Shown here: in pieces, positions 27,765 through 36,603 of the stretch | Layout: every line of letters starts with the position of its first letter | Position numbering within the stretch: the stretch's first letter is position 1 | DNA from: Leptospira langatensis | Lineage (GTDB): Bacteria; Spirochaetota; Leptospiria; Leptospirales; Leptospiraceae | Length of the DNA: 64,000 bases | Reading direction: 5' to 3' | NCBI RefSeq assembly: GCF_004770615.1 | Contig: NZ_RQER01000011.1 | Location: 372,001 to 436,000 of the forward strand | The notes under the pieces: generated by a model | Database searches by the model: none | What the model was told of the DNA's origin: nothing | What the model saw: only the letters and a program-made list of their open reading frames with translations | Program-made: the position numbers and the translations under genes

Positions 27765-29331
27765 TCCCTTTCCGGGCGATCTGAATGGCTGGAATTTTAG
27801 AAATTCAGGAAGAGAGGTTCCCATCGATCCGAACCTGATTGCGGAATTAGCTAGGGAATTTCTCGGCTCTTATTCGAGATCTACGGGAACAGAAGAGTTC
27901 ATTTTATCGAATGCATCTGATCCGACTAGAGTTGGCTCTTCTGCAGGGAATGTTTCTTCCCCGCAAGTGCTTGAGAATATCCCTTCGAAAGCGCCTTCTA
28001 CAAATTATGCGAAAGAAGTTTCCGGAACGGAATACCAGAGAATAGCTGATCCATTTAGTTTTACTCCGAGTCTGATCCCTTCGGTGGAATTATCTTCCGG
28101 GAATTTCGATCTATCTTATGCAAGAAAGGATTTTCCCATCTTGCAAGAGAAGGTGAACGGAAGGGACTTGGTTTGGTTGGACAATGCGGCCACTACTCAT
28201 AAGCCTCAATCCGTGATCGATAGGCTCTCTTATTTCTACCAACATGAAAATTCGAATATTCACAGGGGAGCTCATACTCTCGCCGCAAGGGCGACTGACG
28301 CGTATGAGGCTGCTCGGGAGAAGGTGAAGCAATTCTTGAATTCTTCTTCCTCCGAAGAGATCGTCTTTGTGAGAGGAGCGACCGAAGCGATCAACCTAGT
28401 CGCGCAGACATGGGGAAGAAAGAACATTGGAAAGGATGATGAGATCCTGATCAGTTGGCTCGAGCACCACGCGAACATCGTTCCTTGGCAGATGCTTTGT
28501 GCAGAAAAGGGGGCTAAGCTCAAAGTAATTCCTGTGGACGAGACCGGTCAGATCATTCTCACCGAATACCAAAGACTTCTTACTCCAAGAACAAAGTTAG
28601 TTGCATTCACTCAAGTCTCCAATGCCTTAGGGACTGTGACACCTGTGGAAGACATGACGAGGCAGGCTCATTCGATAGGAGCGAAGGTGCTTGTGGATGG
28701 CGCACAGGCTGTCTCTCATATGAAAGTGGACGTGCAAGCGATCGATTGCGATTTCTACGTATTCTCCGGACATAAGGTTTTTGCTCCGACTGGGATCGGT
28801 GTGCTTTTCGGTAAGAAGGACGTACTGGAGGCAATGCCTCCTTGGCAGGGTGGTGGGAACATGATCCAAGATGTTACCTTTGAAAAGACGGTATACCAAT
28901 CGGCTCCTTTTAGATTCGAGGCAGGCACGGGAAACATTGCGGACGCGGTAGGCCTTGGTGCTGCCATCGATTATCTGCATAGGATCGGAATGGATCGGGT
29001 AGCAGAGTATGAACATTCGCTTTTGGAATATGGGACCAAACAGTTGCAAAGAGTTCCCGGCTTAAGAATGATCGGAACTGCAAGGGAGAAGGCGGGTGTC
29101 CTGTCCTTTATACTCGACGGTTTTAAGACAGAGGATGTGGGACGTTATCTGGCACAGGAGGGGATCGCAGTTCGGTCAGGCCACCATTGTGCACAACCGA
29201 TCTTAAGACGTTTCGGATTGGAAAGCACAGTTCGTCCTTCTTTAGCGATCTATAATACTTGCGAGGATATAGACGCGCTTATAAACGCTCTATTCGACTT
29301 GGTAGGGGGAAGGAGTTCCGGTCCTCTGTAA
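27751..29331 (+). CDS. Encapsulin cargo cysteine desulfurase (SufS-type, with N-terminal targeting extension)
   Basis: 526 residues against ~405 for ordinary SufS. Residues 1-120 are low-complexity, rich in Ser, Pro, Asn, with two more ordered spots (IDPNLIAELAREFL at 25-38 and DPFSFTPSLIPS at 100-111); this matches the cargo-loading domain of Family 2A systems. From ~123 the fold-type I PLP enzyme begins: LDNAATTHKP, VRGATEAINLVAQTW, SWLEHHANIVPWQ, PLP lysine 342 in FSGHKVFAPTGIG, and catalytic Cys480 in RSGHHCAQPILRRFG. It takes sulfur from cysteine, giving alanine and a persulfide. Start lies inside the shell gene's last codons, so translation is coupled. Confidence 0.95.
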   Translation: MTTSDPFPGDLNGWNFRNSGREVPIDPNLIAELAREFLGSYSRSTGTEEFILSNASDPTRVGSSAGNVSSPQVLENIPSKAPSTNYAKEVSGTEYQRIADPFSFTPSLIPSVELSSGNFDLSYARKDFPILQEKVNGRDLVWLDNAATTHKPQSVIDRLSYFYQHENSNIHRGAHTLAARATDAYEAAREKVKQFLNSSSSEEIVFVRGATEAINLVAQTWGRKNIGKDDEILISWLEHHANIVPWQMLCAEKGAKLKVIPVDETGQIILTEYQRLLTPRTKLVAFTQVSNALGTVTPVEDMTRQAHSIGAKVLVDGAQAVSHMKVDVQAIDCDFYVFSGHKVFAPTGIGVLFGKKDVLEAMPPWQGGGNMIQDVTFEKTVYQSAPFRFEAGTGNIADAVGLGAAIDYLHRIGMDRVAEYEHSLLEYGTKQLQRVPGLRMIGTAREKAGVLSFILDGFKTEDVGRYLAQEGIAVRSGHHCAQPILRRFGLESTVRPSLAIYNTCEDIDALINALFDLVGGRSSGPL

Positions 29332-29335
29332 GGAA

Positions 29336-29377
29336 TAAATCCGGATCTAAGCTAAGCCTTGGCCTGATCCGGATTTA
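29336..29377. terminator. Inverted repeat between desulfurase and serine acetyltransferase genes
   Basis: Perfect 12-bp repeat TAAATCCGGATC (29336-29347) / GATCCGGATTTA (29366-29377) with an 18-nt loop, between convergent genes. It lacks a clear T-run on either side, so it may be a bidirectional terminator of weak type. Confidence 0.5.
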
Positions 29378-29427
29378 GTATATTTGAAAAATAGTAAGTG
29401 TAGAGCGCAATACTTCGGATTTTCCTT

Positions 29428-30360
29428 TTAGATGGAAAAATCGATCACGTCGTCCAATTCTTTGGAATTTCGGACCCTTACCTCATTCTTCTGATACACG
29501 ACCGAGAAAGGAGGGACACTATGGGTGAGCCAAGTATTTCCTCCGATCACACTATTCCTCCCGATCACTGTGTCCCCGCCTAGGATGGTAGCCCCCGCGT
29601 AGATGATCACGTTCTCTTCGATCGTAGGATGACGTTTTATACTAGCAAGACTCTTGTCCACGGACAAGGCCCCTAAGGTTACTCCTTGGTAGATCTTAAC
29701 ATTGTCCGCAATTATGGAGGTTCCTCCGATCACGATCCCTGTTCCATGATCCATGAAGAAGGACTTGCCTATCTTTGCACCCGGATGGATATCGATCCCA
29801 GTCTTTTCATGGGCGAACTCACTTAGCATTCTCGGAAAGATAGGAACTTGCAATTTATGTAATACATGGGCGACTCGATGCACTGCGATTGCATAGAAAC
29901 CCGGGTAGGCAAGAATGACTTCCTTCACGCTTTCGGCGGCAGGATCTCCTTCGAAAGCCGCAATCGCATCCATCCAAACGGAATCATACAGGTTCGGCAG
30001 CTCGCTCTGGAATTTGGACAGTACGTCGTTTATATTCAAAGAAGAAGGAGCCGAGTTGCTAGTAAGATAGGGTTGCAGTTTCTTCTTCGCATCGAGTAGG
30101 AATCTGGAAATACTGTCCTCTACTTGGGTCTTATCCCGAAAGCTCAGATCGGAAAAAAAGCCTGCGAAAAGAATATCGAACAATTCCCGGATAAAATCTC
30201 CGGCAACTTGGCGTCCTCCATAGCTATGAGGATCTTCATTTTGTTTCCTATGGATCGAATCCAAAAAGAGGGAATATCTATCTTCCGATCCTGGGCGGAT
30301 CAGATTCCCATTCGTTTTTTCTAAATTGCTCAAACTTGGCTTCTCTTTAGTTTCCTGCAT
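29428..30360 (-). CDS. cysE: Serine O-acetyltransferase (CysE/EpsC type)
   Basis: 310 residues. A helical N-terminal part (~1-175) is followed by left-handed beta-helix repeats: GIDIHPGAKIGKSFFMDHGTGIVIGG (catalytic His in MDHG), VKIYQGVTLGALS, and KRHPTIEENVIIYAGATILGGDTVIGRNSVIGGN. It acetylates serine to give O-acetylserine, the acceptor for sulfide in cysteine synthesis. It converges on the encapsulin operon; serine acetyltransferases are regular partners of Family 2A encapsulins, so it probably serves the same sulfur pathway. Confidence 0.92.
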   Translation of the reverse strand: MQETKEKPSLSNLEKTNGNLIRPGSEDRYSLFLDSIHRKQNEDPHSYGGRQVAGDFIRELFDILFAGFFSDLSFRDKTQVEDSISRFLLDAKKKLQPYLTSNSAPSSLNINDVLSKFQSELPNLYDSVWMDAIAAFEGDPAAESVKEVILAYPGFYAIAVHRVAHVLHKLQVPIFPRMLSEFAHEKTGIDIHPGAKIGKSFFMDHGTGIVIGGTSIIADNVKIYQGVTLGALSVDKSLASIKRHPTIEENVIIYAGATILGGDTVIGRNSVIGGNTWLTHSVPPFSVVYQKNEVRVRNSKELDDVIDFSI

Positions 30361-30650
30361 TCGGCGCCAGCTTTCTCTTCCGTTATGATGAAAGAATAAA
30401 TTAGATTCCGAAGTTAGACTGAAAATATTTTAGTATAGTAGATTCAATATTCGCTTAATGAGAGAATTTTCCATCTAAACTCGAATGATATCGAGGTTTA
30501 CTGCCCATTTTGTTTAATTTGCTTATTCCAATGTCTAAGCAGTTGATTTACCTGGATCGCAATTGTCTGTTTTAGTGAAAATTTTGATGTTATGATGAAA
30601 CTTGTTTTGCCTCACTTTGCTTAAACACCTAAAAGCACAGGAGAGGCCGA

Positions 30651-32126
30651 ATGCAAGAGAAAGAGAAAGGGCCAGATACATTTCGCCCAATAAGTAACGA
30701 CATACTCGGATCAAAAAAGAATAAGATCCAAAAACATTCATTTTTTCTAATATTCTTGGTCTTGATCCTAGGCTCCGGGAATGGACTTCTTGCGATCGAC
30801 GGATTGTATTTTAACGCGATCAATGCAAGGTATTCCGGTCTCGCTGGGGCGGGTTACGGTCTGGGAGGTTCTCCCGTAGATGTGGATCTGAATCCGGCCA
30901 ACCTTTCCCTAACAAAGGGGAAGAAGATCGAATTCGGTTTGGGAGCCTCTCTCATTCAGAACAGATACAAGGATCGATTCGAAGATTCGAATCCGAACCT
31001 GAATTATCAAAACGATAAGTCCACGAATGTATTGGGCCCAGGACCATATATCGCTCTTAAACTTCCGGTTACGGATACGATCGATTACGGTATATCTCTT
31101 TATGTAGCGGGTGGGGCCTCGGGAGGTGTGGATAAGATCACCCGAAATACTCCCACTGGCCAAACCGTAAATCAATGGGCAGGCACAAATTTACCCGGAC
31201 CGCTTGGAAATTCCAACCAACTCAAGGAATCCAATTCCAATACGTTTGCAGTGGTAAAGCTCGTGAACGGATTCTCGGTAAAATTAGGGGATCTCGCGTT
31301 GGGAGCAAGTGTAGAGGCAGTCTACGGTTCCCAAAAATTAAACCAGAAATATTACGATATTACCGGGAATATAGAGATCCCAGGACAAGGATATTATTAC
31401 CAAAGCTCTAAGAACGCATTTGCGTTAGGCGGAATATTAGGAGCGAATTATACCTTCAGCGATTGGTTCCGATTGGGGTATGCGTATCAGGCTCATGTGG
31501 GGATTCCTTTGAACGGAGGATATAATGTAGGCGTCAATAATTCCAAGTACTATCACGAGACTGGAGTATCCTATACGTTCAATCTGCCTGAGAAACATAC
31601 CCTTGGATTCGCCTTCGGTCCGGAGAATCTGAAATTCGCTTTGGATCTAGTGTATACGAATTACGGTTCTTATCTTAGGAAAGCAAATCAAACCCTGCAA
31701 GATCCATGGCTACCGACTCCTCTCGGAAACACAGGCTCTGCGGATGCACACTTGAATTTCAGGGACCAATGGGCCGCTATCCTCGGCATAGAATACAAGC
31801 CTAGTTCTTCTTGGGTACTTCGAACCGGATACGCGTATAATTCTCCGATGGTAAAAAGCAATGCGTTAGGCGGAACTACGGGTGGATTCTTCTCTCTTAC
31901 CGATCTGGTCTCCGCAGGATTTAGTTACTTGTTCGACAAATGGAGCTTAGATCTTGCTCTTTCTTATAATATTCCGCGCAAAACGATAGAAGGTGGAAAG
32001 GGAACGGATTGGGATCTATCTCATTCGGTGGGAGTAGTGGGGAATGCGAATTTGACCGGTTATTCCTATAATTCCCAGGCGAGGATCCCTTCCTTCAATA
32101 TAGGGGCTACTAGATCCTTCGATTAG
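30651..32126 (+). CDS. OmpP1/FadL/TodX-family outer membrane transport protein
   Basis: 491 residues. Start supported by AGGAGAGGCCGA. An unusually long n-region (~28 residues) precedes the hydrophobic FFLIFLVLILGSGNGLLA. The mature N-terminus IDGLYFNAINARYSGLAGAGYG...DVDLNPANLSL matches the FadL plug domain (the usual NPA motif appears as NPAN). The rest alternates beta strands ending in FNIGATRSFD with a terminal aromatic-type residue. It probably carries fatty acids or other hydrophobic molecules across the outer membrane. Confidence 0.85.
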   Translation: MQEKEKGPDTFRPISNDILGSKKNKIQKHSFFLIFLVLILGSGNGLLAIDGLYFNAINARYSGLAGAGYGLGGSPVDVDLNPANLSLTKGKKIEFGLGASLIQNRYKDRFEDSNPNLNYQNDKSTNVLGPGPYIALKLPVTDTIDYGISLYVAGGASGGVDKITRNTPTGQTVNQWAGTNLPGPLGNSNQLKESNSNTFAVVKLVNGFSVKLGDLALGASVEAVYGSQKLNQKYYDITGNIEIPGQGYYYQSSKNAFALGGILGANYTFSDWFRLGYAYQAHVGIPLNGGYNVGVNNSKYYHETGVSYTFNLPEKHTLGFAFGPENLKFALDLVYTNYGSYLRKANQTLQDPWLPTPLGNTGSADAHLNFRDQWAAILGIEYKPSSSWVLRTGYAYNSPMVKSNALGGTTGGFFSLTDLVSAGFSYLFDKWSLDLALSYNIPRKTIEGGKGTDWDLSHSVGVVGNANLTGYSYNSQARIPSFNIGATRSFD

Positions 32127-32140
32127 GAAACTGGAAGGAA

Positions 32141-32240
32141 GCGCTAGGAATACTCCTAGCGCAGGACCTTACATAAGATCCTAAGATCGGGAAGTAAGTT
32201 TTTCTCCAGGGGAAAAGGTTACTTTCCGGTTTTCGTTTTT
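32141..32240 (+). terminator. Hairpins after the FadL-type gene
   Basis: GCGCTAGGA (32141-32149) / TCCTAGCGC (32154-32162) form a 9-bp hairpin with a 4-nt loop but no T-run. A second, imperfect stem (GGAAGTAA...TTACTTTCC, ~32189-32230) follows. Termination is probable but the exact site is not clear. Confidence 0.4.
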
Positions 32241-32250
32241 TCCAAGAGGC

Positions 32251-32598
32251 TTAGTAAACTAGGTTTTTCAACTGTTGGAATACTGAGCCTGAATGTGCCC
32301 TCAAATACAAGGCATAACCGCTTGTAGCCAAACTAATGGCAAGGGGTAGCATCCTGAAAAATGCGTTTTTCGCAAACGAGAATAGGATGAAAGCCGGAAA
32401 GACTCCCACGATCGGTATCGTTGATCCTATTAACAAGAAGGAGTAAAACAACCAGAAGGAAGGCATTTCTTGTTCTTTTGGCTGGCTACCACCTCTGAAT
32501 TTCAGGGGCTTTTGCGGTTGTGCTCTTGGATGAGTCACGACAGTCATACTTGGCGATTTCATTCGGTACTTTTGGTCCGATTTATGCGTACTATCCAT
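32251..32598 (-). CDS. Hypothetical membrane protein
   Basis: 115 residues. The N-terminal ~45 are polar and basic; two hydrophobic stretches (SFWLFYSFLLIGSTIPIVGVFPAFILF and LPLAISLATSGYALYL) predict two membrane helices. No known domain was recognised, and the start is supported only weakly by AATGG before the ATG. It is likely real because of the membrane pattern and lack of any overlapping gene. Confidence 0.5.
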   Translation of the reverse strand: MDSTHKSDQKYRMKSPSMTVVTHPRAQPQKPLKFRGGSQPKEQEMPSFWLFYSFLLIGSTIPIVGVFPAFILFSFAKNAFFRMLPLAISLATSGYALYLRAHSGSVFQQLKNLVY

Positions 32599-32798
32599 AC
32601 CATTAGCTTACGCCTTTAGAGAAGAAGGAGCAAGACCCAAATTCCTTTTTAGAAAAAAAGAACACAAACCGATTCGATCCAAAAAATGAAATCGATCGGA
32701 ATTAAAAGAAATCGAATGAAAAACGTTTTTAAGTCTAATTAAATAGGGAAGAATCTGAATTATGTTCGAGTATCTTTCGATAACGTGAGTTTTCGATT

Positions 32799-34793
32799 TC
32801 AGTCGATCCCGTTACTCGAAAACACTTTCGGTTTATATAATTCGATTATCATTTTTGTTCCCTTATTCAATTCGCTTTCGACGGAGATCCTTCCGTCCAA
32901 AGCTTCTATTTGGGACTTGGTCAAGAATAGTCCTACACCCTTTGCATCCGGATGTCTGTGAAACGTTTTATGAAGTCCAAAAAGTTTACTTTGGTATTTC
33001 TTCAGATCGATCCCGAGCCCATTGTCCTCTACAATCAAGTAGGCTTGCCCCTCTGAGATCTGTGACTGGATGTAGATCTTTGGAGTACGATCTGGGGATC
33101 TATATTTAATCGAATTGGATAGAAGATTTAGAAGGATACTTTCCATATAGACCTTATCATATTGCCATTCCTCCAAAGCGGAAAAATCGAAACGAACTTC
33201 CGCATGTGTCTCCAGGATCTGTCCTTCTAAGATCTTAAGGATCTTATCCAAAACGGATCGGAATTTGACAGTTTCGATCTTTCGATTATTGCCCTCTTGG
33301 ATGCGAAGCACTTCTACGAGGCTATTTAATGTTTCTTGCAAGTAGTTTACGGAAACCTTGAATTTCCCCACCAAGGAAAGGATATCTTCCTGGGATTTGG
33401 ATTCTTCTATCAATTCTACAAGTGAGATCAGATTGCTCGTCGGAGCTCTTAGGTTGTGAGAAGTGATATGCGCATAGTTTAGGAGCTGAGCATTTTTTCT
33501 GCTCAATTGTTCCGTGAGAGCTTCCAGTTGTCTTTTGGTCTCTTCTAATCTTTCCTGGTATTCCACCGATCCAGAAACATCGGTCCCTATTCCTAAGAAT
33601 CCTGTGATCTCCGAGTTTTGTCCTCTCACTGCAGTCAGTACCAGATGCATCGGAAAGAGGGATCCGTCCTTTCTCTTGTATCTCCAGACTCTTGAGTCGT
33701 AAGTGCTTCTTTTAGCGATCTCGCTGTAGGTATCGAAACCCCTGATCTCTGTTCCAAGAGAGTTGGAGAGCTCCTTGCTTCTTTTTAAAGTGTCCTCTAA
33801 GTCATGAAGATATTCGGTGGTGTACTGTCCTACAATCTCTTCTGCCTTGTATCCGAATAGATTCTCGGCGCCCCTGCTGAACAGTTGGATCATCCCATTC
33901 GGATCCGTACGAATGATGGAAACATGAGTGGCGGAGTCCAAGATCTGTCTCATCTCATAATTGATCGCAAGTAGGGATTCCTCTGCCTTTTTCTTTTCCG
34001 TGATATCCTCTATTTGAGAAACGAAGTATAGGAATTTACCGAATTGGTCCCTTACGATAGACACGCTTAGATTGATCCAGATCGTCTCTCCGTTCTTATG
34101 GAAATATCTCTTTTCTATCTTATAGGAATCGATATCACCTTCGAGCATAGCCTGCACTCTATTCAGGTCCTTGGAGAGATCATCGGGATGTGTGATGTCC
34201 TGAAAGGTTTTGGTGAATAATTCCTCTTCGGTATAACCCAACATCTCACAGAGCTTACGATTTACCTTCAGCCATTTTCCTTTGTCGGAAACTAGTGCCA
34301 TTCCGATCCCGCTATTCTCAAAGGCACCGATAAATGTTCGTTCGCTCTGTGAGAGGCTGTTCTCTATCTTCTTTCCCATTTCCTGAGCGGAACGAACGCG
34401 AGTGATGTCCTGGAATAAAAAGATCAGATTATATTCCTTGCGGGAAGGAATAGGTTTGATTCCCACCTTAAAGTAGAGAGGGGTTTTGCCCGGGACAGTG
34501 ATCCTAAGTTCTTCCGTTCGGAAGAGGATCCCTTTCTTTGCTTCTTGGATTGCGTTTGCAAATTCAGATGCATGTTCCGGATCTATAACGGAGATGAGAT
34601 CATGGAAAGAAGAGTTCTTTTCGTTCAATCCGATGCGTTCTATGAGTTCGGAAGGAGGGTGTATCTCCTCTTCTCCCTGTCTCCATTCCCAAGAGTAGAT
34701 ATCGAATAATTCGGAAACGAATTCCAAGGCTTTGGTTTCGTAAGAAAGAGAGGATAATTGTATATCGCCTAAGTTCTCATTTCGATCTTGCAT
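32799..34793 (-). CDS. PAS-domain sensor histidine kinase (HisKA type)
   Basis: 664 residues, no membrane helices. PAS-like segments near 20-130, 150-275 (NSGIGMALVSDKGKWLKVNRKLCEMLGYTEEEL, with IEDITEKK) and 275-400 (GAENLFGYKAEEIVGQ, IGTDVSG), a short coiled coil, then a kinase core: HITSHNLRAPTSNLISL with phosphorylated His446, N box SILLNLLSNSIKYR, G1 VEDNGLGIDL and G2 KGVGLFLTKSQIEALDG. A cytoplasmic sensor with no receiver and no regulator next to it, so its partner lies elsewhere. Confidence 0.92.
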   Translation of the reverse strand: MQDRNENLGDIQLSSLSYETKALEFVSELFDIYSWEWRQGEEEIHPPSELIERIGLNEKNSSFHDLISVIDPEHASEFANAIQEAKKGILFRTEELRITVPGKTPLYFKVGIKPIPSRKEYNLIFLFQDITRVRSAQEMGKKIENSLSQSERTFIGAFENSGIGMALVSDKGKWLKVNRKLCEMLGYTEEELFTKTFQDITHPDDLSKDLNRVQAMLEGDIDSYKIEKRYFHKNGETIWINLSVSIVRDQFGKFLYFVSQIEDITEKKKAEESLLAINYEMRQILDSATHVSIIRTDPNGMIQLFSRGAENLFGYKAEEIVGQYTTEYLHDLEDTLKRSKELSNSLGTEIRGFDTYSEIAKRSTYDSRVWRYKRKDGSLFPMHLVLTAVRGQNSEITGFLGIGTDVSGSVEYQERLEETKRQLEALTEQLSRKNAQLLNYAHITSHNLRAPTSNLISLVELIEESKSQEDILSLVGKFKVSVNYLQETLNSLVEVLRIQEGNNRKIETVKFRSVLDKILKILEGQILETHAEVRFDFSALEEWQYDKVYMESILLNLLSNSIKYRSPDRTPKIYIQSQISEGQAYLIVEDNGLGIDLKKYQSKLFGLHKTFHRHPDAKGVGLFLTKSQIEALDGRISVESELNKGTKMIIELYKPKVFSSNGID

Positions 34794-34937
34794 GGTGTAA
34801 GAGGGAGAATATCCTTATTGGACGGGGAAAATCACTTGCGAATCGGCTTCCTTGAAGATTCTAACTTAGAAACCTGAGTGTCAAGAGGAAACAAAAAGTT
34901 CTTTCTGTATTCTATACTTGGGATTACATTCTTCCTC

Positions 34938-35744
34938 ATGCCTAATTCTCCACTTTTGACGAAGATCCACGATGTTCCTGGTGGTCGCATCTTGCAGATC
35001 ATTATGAATCGACCCGAAGTCCATAATGCAGTGAATAAGGAAATGGCGGATCTATTTCTGGAAACCTGGAAGAATTTCCGGGAGGATCCTTCCTTGACTG
35101 TTGCCGTTCTGCATGGAGCAGGAGATAAATCTTTTTCCGCGGGAGCAGATCTGACTGCTTTGGATCTACTCGCCGGTCTCTACACAAGCGATGTGGAGAA
35201 GAAGGATTACGCGAAGAAGGATCCTGGACCAATGGGAGGCACTCGGATCGTTCAAAAGAAGCCGGTGATCACTGTCTCTCATGGCTACACGTACGCGGGA
35301 GGTTTGGAATTGTTCTGTCACGGGCATATTCGCATTGCGGAACCCCAAGCGATCTTCTCCGTTGCTTGTAGAAGATGGGGAGTTCCTCTCGTTGATGGAG
35401 GAACAGTATATCTTCCCCGCTTGATCGGATGGGGAGGAGCCTTGCCTATGATCATCACCGGACAGAGGATCCGAGCCGAAAGGGCCTACCAATTAGGACT
35501 CGTTTGGGAAATGACGAAAAAAGGGAAGGGACTTGAAAGAGCCATGTCGTATGCTACCCAAATTTGCAGACAACCTAAGGATGCTATGCTTGCGGATCTT
35601 TCTTCCGTGATAGATGGTTGGGATCTGCCGGTATCGGAGGCTCTCGTTCTGGAGGCGGAGAATACTTATCCTGTGATGGATAGCCAAAGTACCAAGGACG
35701 GAGTGAAACGGTTTTTAGAAGGGGATCGTTTCTGGTTTCGTTGA
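34938..35744 (+). CDS. Enoyl-CoA hydratase/isomerase (crotonase) family protein
   Basis: 268 residues from the ATG at 34938 (no good ribosome site); a GTG at 34878 would add a hydrophobic 20-residue segment. Oxyanion-hole motif GDKSFSAGADL and the second site HGYTYAGGLELFCH (with the first catalytic Glu) are present. The usual FGxPEv segment reads FSVACRRWGVPL, so the second catalytic Glu appears replaced by Cys. It may be an isomerase, thioesterase-like or other crotonase rather than a true hydratase. Confidence 0.82.
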   Translation: MPNSPLLTKIHDVPGGRILQIIMNRPEVHNAVNKEMADLFLETWKNFREDPSLTVAVLHGAGDKSFSAGADLTALDLLAGLYTSDVEKKDYAKKDPGPMGGTRIVQKKPVITVSHGYTYAGGLELFCHGHIRIAEPQAIFSVACRRWGVPLVDGGTVYLPRLIGWGGALPMIITGQRIRAERAYQLGLVWEMTKKGKGLERAMSYATQICRQPKDAMLADLSSVIDGWDLPVSEALVLEAENTYPVMDSQSTKDGVKRFLEGDRFWFR

Positions 35745-35778
35745 TACGAATAGCCTTTTAAAGGGTTATTCGTATCAA
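35741..35778. terminator. Strong hairpin overlapping the crotonase stop codon
   Basis: TTGATACGAATA (35741-35752) pairs with TATTCGTATCAA (35767-35778), extended inward by CC/GG pairs to about 17 bp. It includes the TGA at 35742-35744 and lies between convergent genes, so it is likely a bidirectional terminator. Confidence 0.65.
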
Positions 35779-35793
35779 AAGTATATTCGATTT

Positions 35794-36078
35794 TTATAAT
35801 CTCCAGTGAGAAGGTCTTCCTATATTATGATATCTTCCGGCGGGCACAAAGAACGGATTATGAGTTCTTGTCCCTCCCGAGGATTGATAACCGGGATATC
35901 CGCCATACTGTCTGTATCGGTTATTGTAATAACCTCCGTAATTATATCCGCAGTTGTAACATCCGGATCGATTGTATCCTCTATATCCGGAATCCATGCT
36001 CGCACAGTTCAGGTTGGCTAAAAACATCAGCCCAAAGAGTAGCGCCGTGTAGAAAACCTTACTAATTAGATCTTTCAT
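35794..36078 (-). CDS. Small Gly/Tyr-rich lipoprotein
   Basis: 94 residues. A signal peptide with lipobox ANLNC (Cys26) is followed by about 45 residues rich in Gly, Tyr, Asn and Arg (CYNCGYNYGGYYNNRY), then a short tail ending RPSHWRL. Low-complexity, probably extended on the cell surface or periplasm. AGAAGG lies before the ATG. No known family. Confidence 0.6.
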   Translation of the reverse strand: MKDLISKVFYTALLFGLMFLANLNCASMDSGYRGYNRSGCYNCGYNYGGYYNNRYRQYGGYPGYQSSGGTRTHNPFFVPAGRYHNIGRPSHWRL

Positions 36079-36248
36079 GATCGGAACCTTCTTATCTATA
36101 AATTATGACCTAACCAAGGTTCCGTCCGGTTTCTGGAATTGTATCGTTTGTTCCTGCAACGGCTTAGCCTAACTTAAAACCATTGCTTATAAAAAAGAAA
36201 ATGCTAGACCTATAGTTGAATCTTTTACGGCTGTTCGGAGAGGCTTTT

Positions 36249-36524
36249 ATGCAAACCAAGAAAGTAATTCTAATTATCCTCGTAGCTCTATCTTCTTTGT
36301 GGACTTACAACTGTAACGCATATGATGATCTATACGGGAACGGAAAGAATAAGAACGATAAGAATAAGAAAGACGAATGTACCGGATCCGCATTGCTGTA
36401 TGCAAGTTGCGCTCAGGCGAATCCGAGCACTGCAATGACAACTTGTTATCAAGAATATGTACTCGCTGCCGCATATTGTGGAGGTGGGGGCGCCTATGGA
36501 GGCGGTGGAGGAGGGGGATATTAG
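36249..36524 (+). CDS. Small Cys-containing, Gly-rich exported protein (probable lipoprotein)
   Basis: 91 residues from the ATG at 36249 (GGAGAGGCTTTT upstream). The hydrophobic stretch VILIILVALSSLW ends in TYNC (Cys22), an unusual lipobox. A lysine/asparagine-rich stretch follows, then four cysteines (DECTGSALLYASC, TTCYQEY, AAYCGGG) and a run of glycines to the C-terminus. Cysteine spacing suggests disulfides. Function unknown. A terminator follows. Confidence 0.6.
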   Translation: MQTKKVILIILVALSSLWTYNCNAYDDLYGNGKNKNDKNKKDECTGSALLYASCAQANPSTAMTTCYQEYVLAAAYCGGGGAYGGGGGGGY

Positions 36525-36553
36525 ATTTTTCTTAAATTTCCTTTTGATTATTT

Positions 36554-36586
36554 GCCGACGAAGTCGTTTCGTCGGCTTTTCTTTTT
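36554..36586 (+). terminator. Rho-independent terminator
   Basis: GCCGACGAA (36554-36562) / TTCGTCGGC (36568-36576), a 5-nt loop, then TTTTCTTTTT. Confidence 0.88.
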
Positions 36587-36603
36587 AGAATAAGAAGCTT
36601 ACC

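Noticed and set aside
26335..30400. Encapsulin shell as a remnant prophage
   Set aside because: The HK97-like fold is phage-derived in evolution, but no terminase, portal, tail or integrase genes surround it, and the cargo gene shows a nanocompartment.
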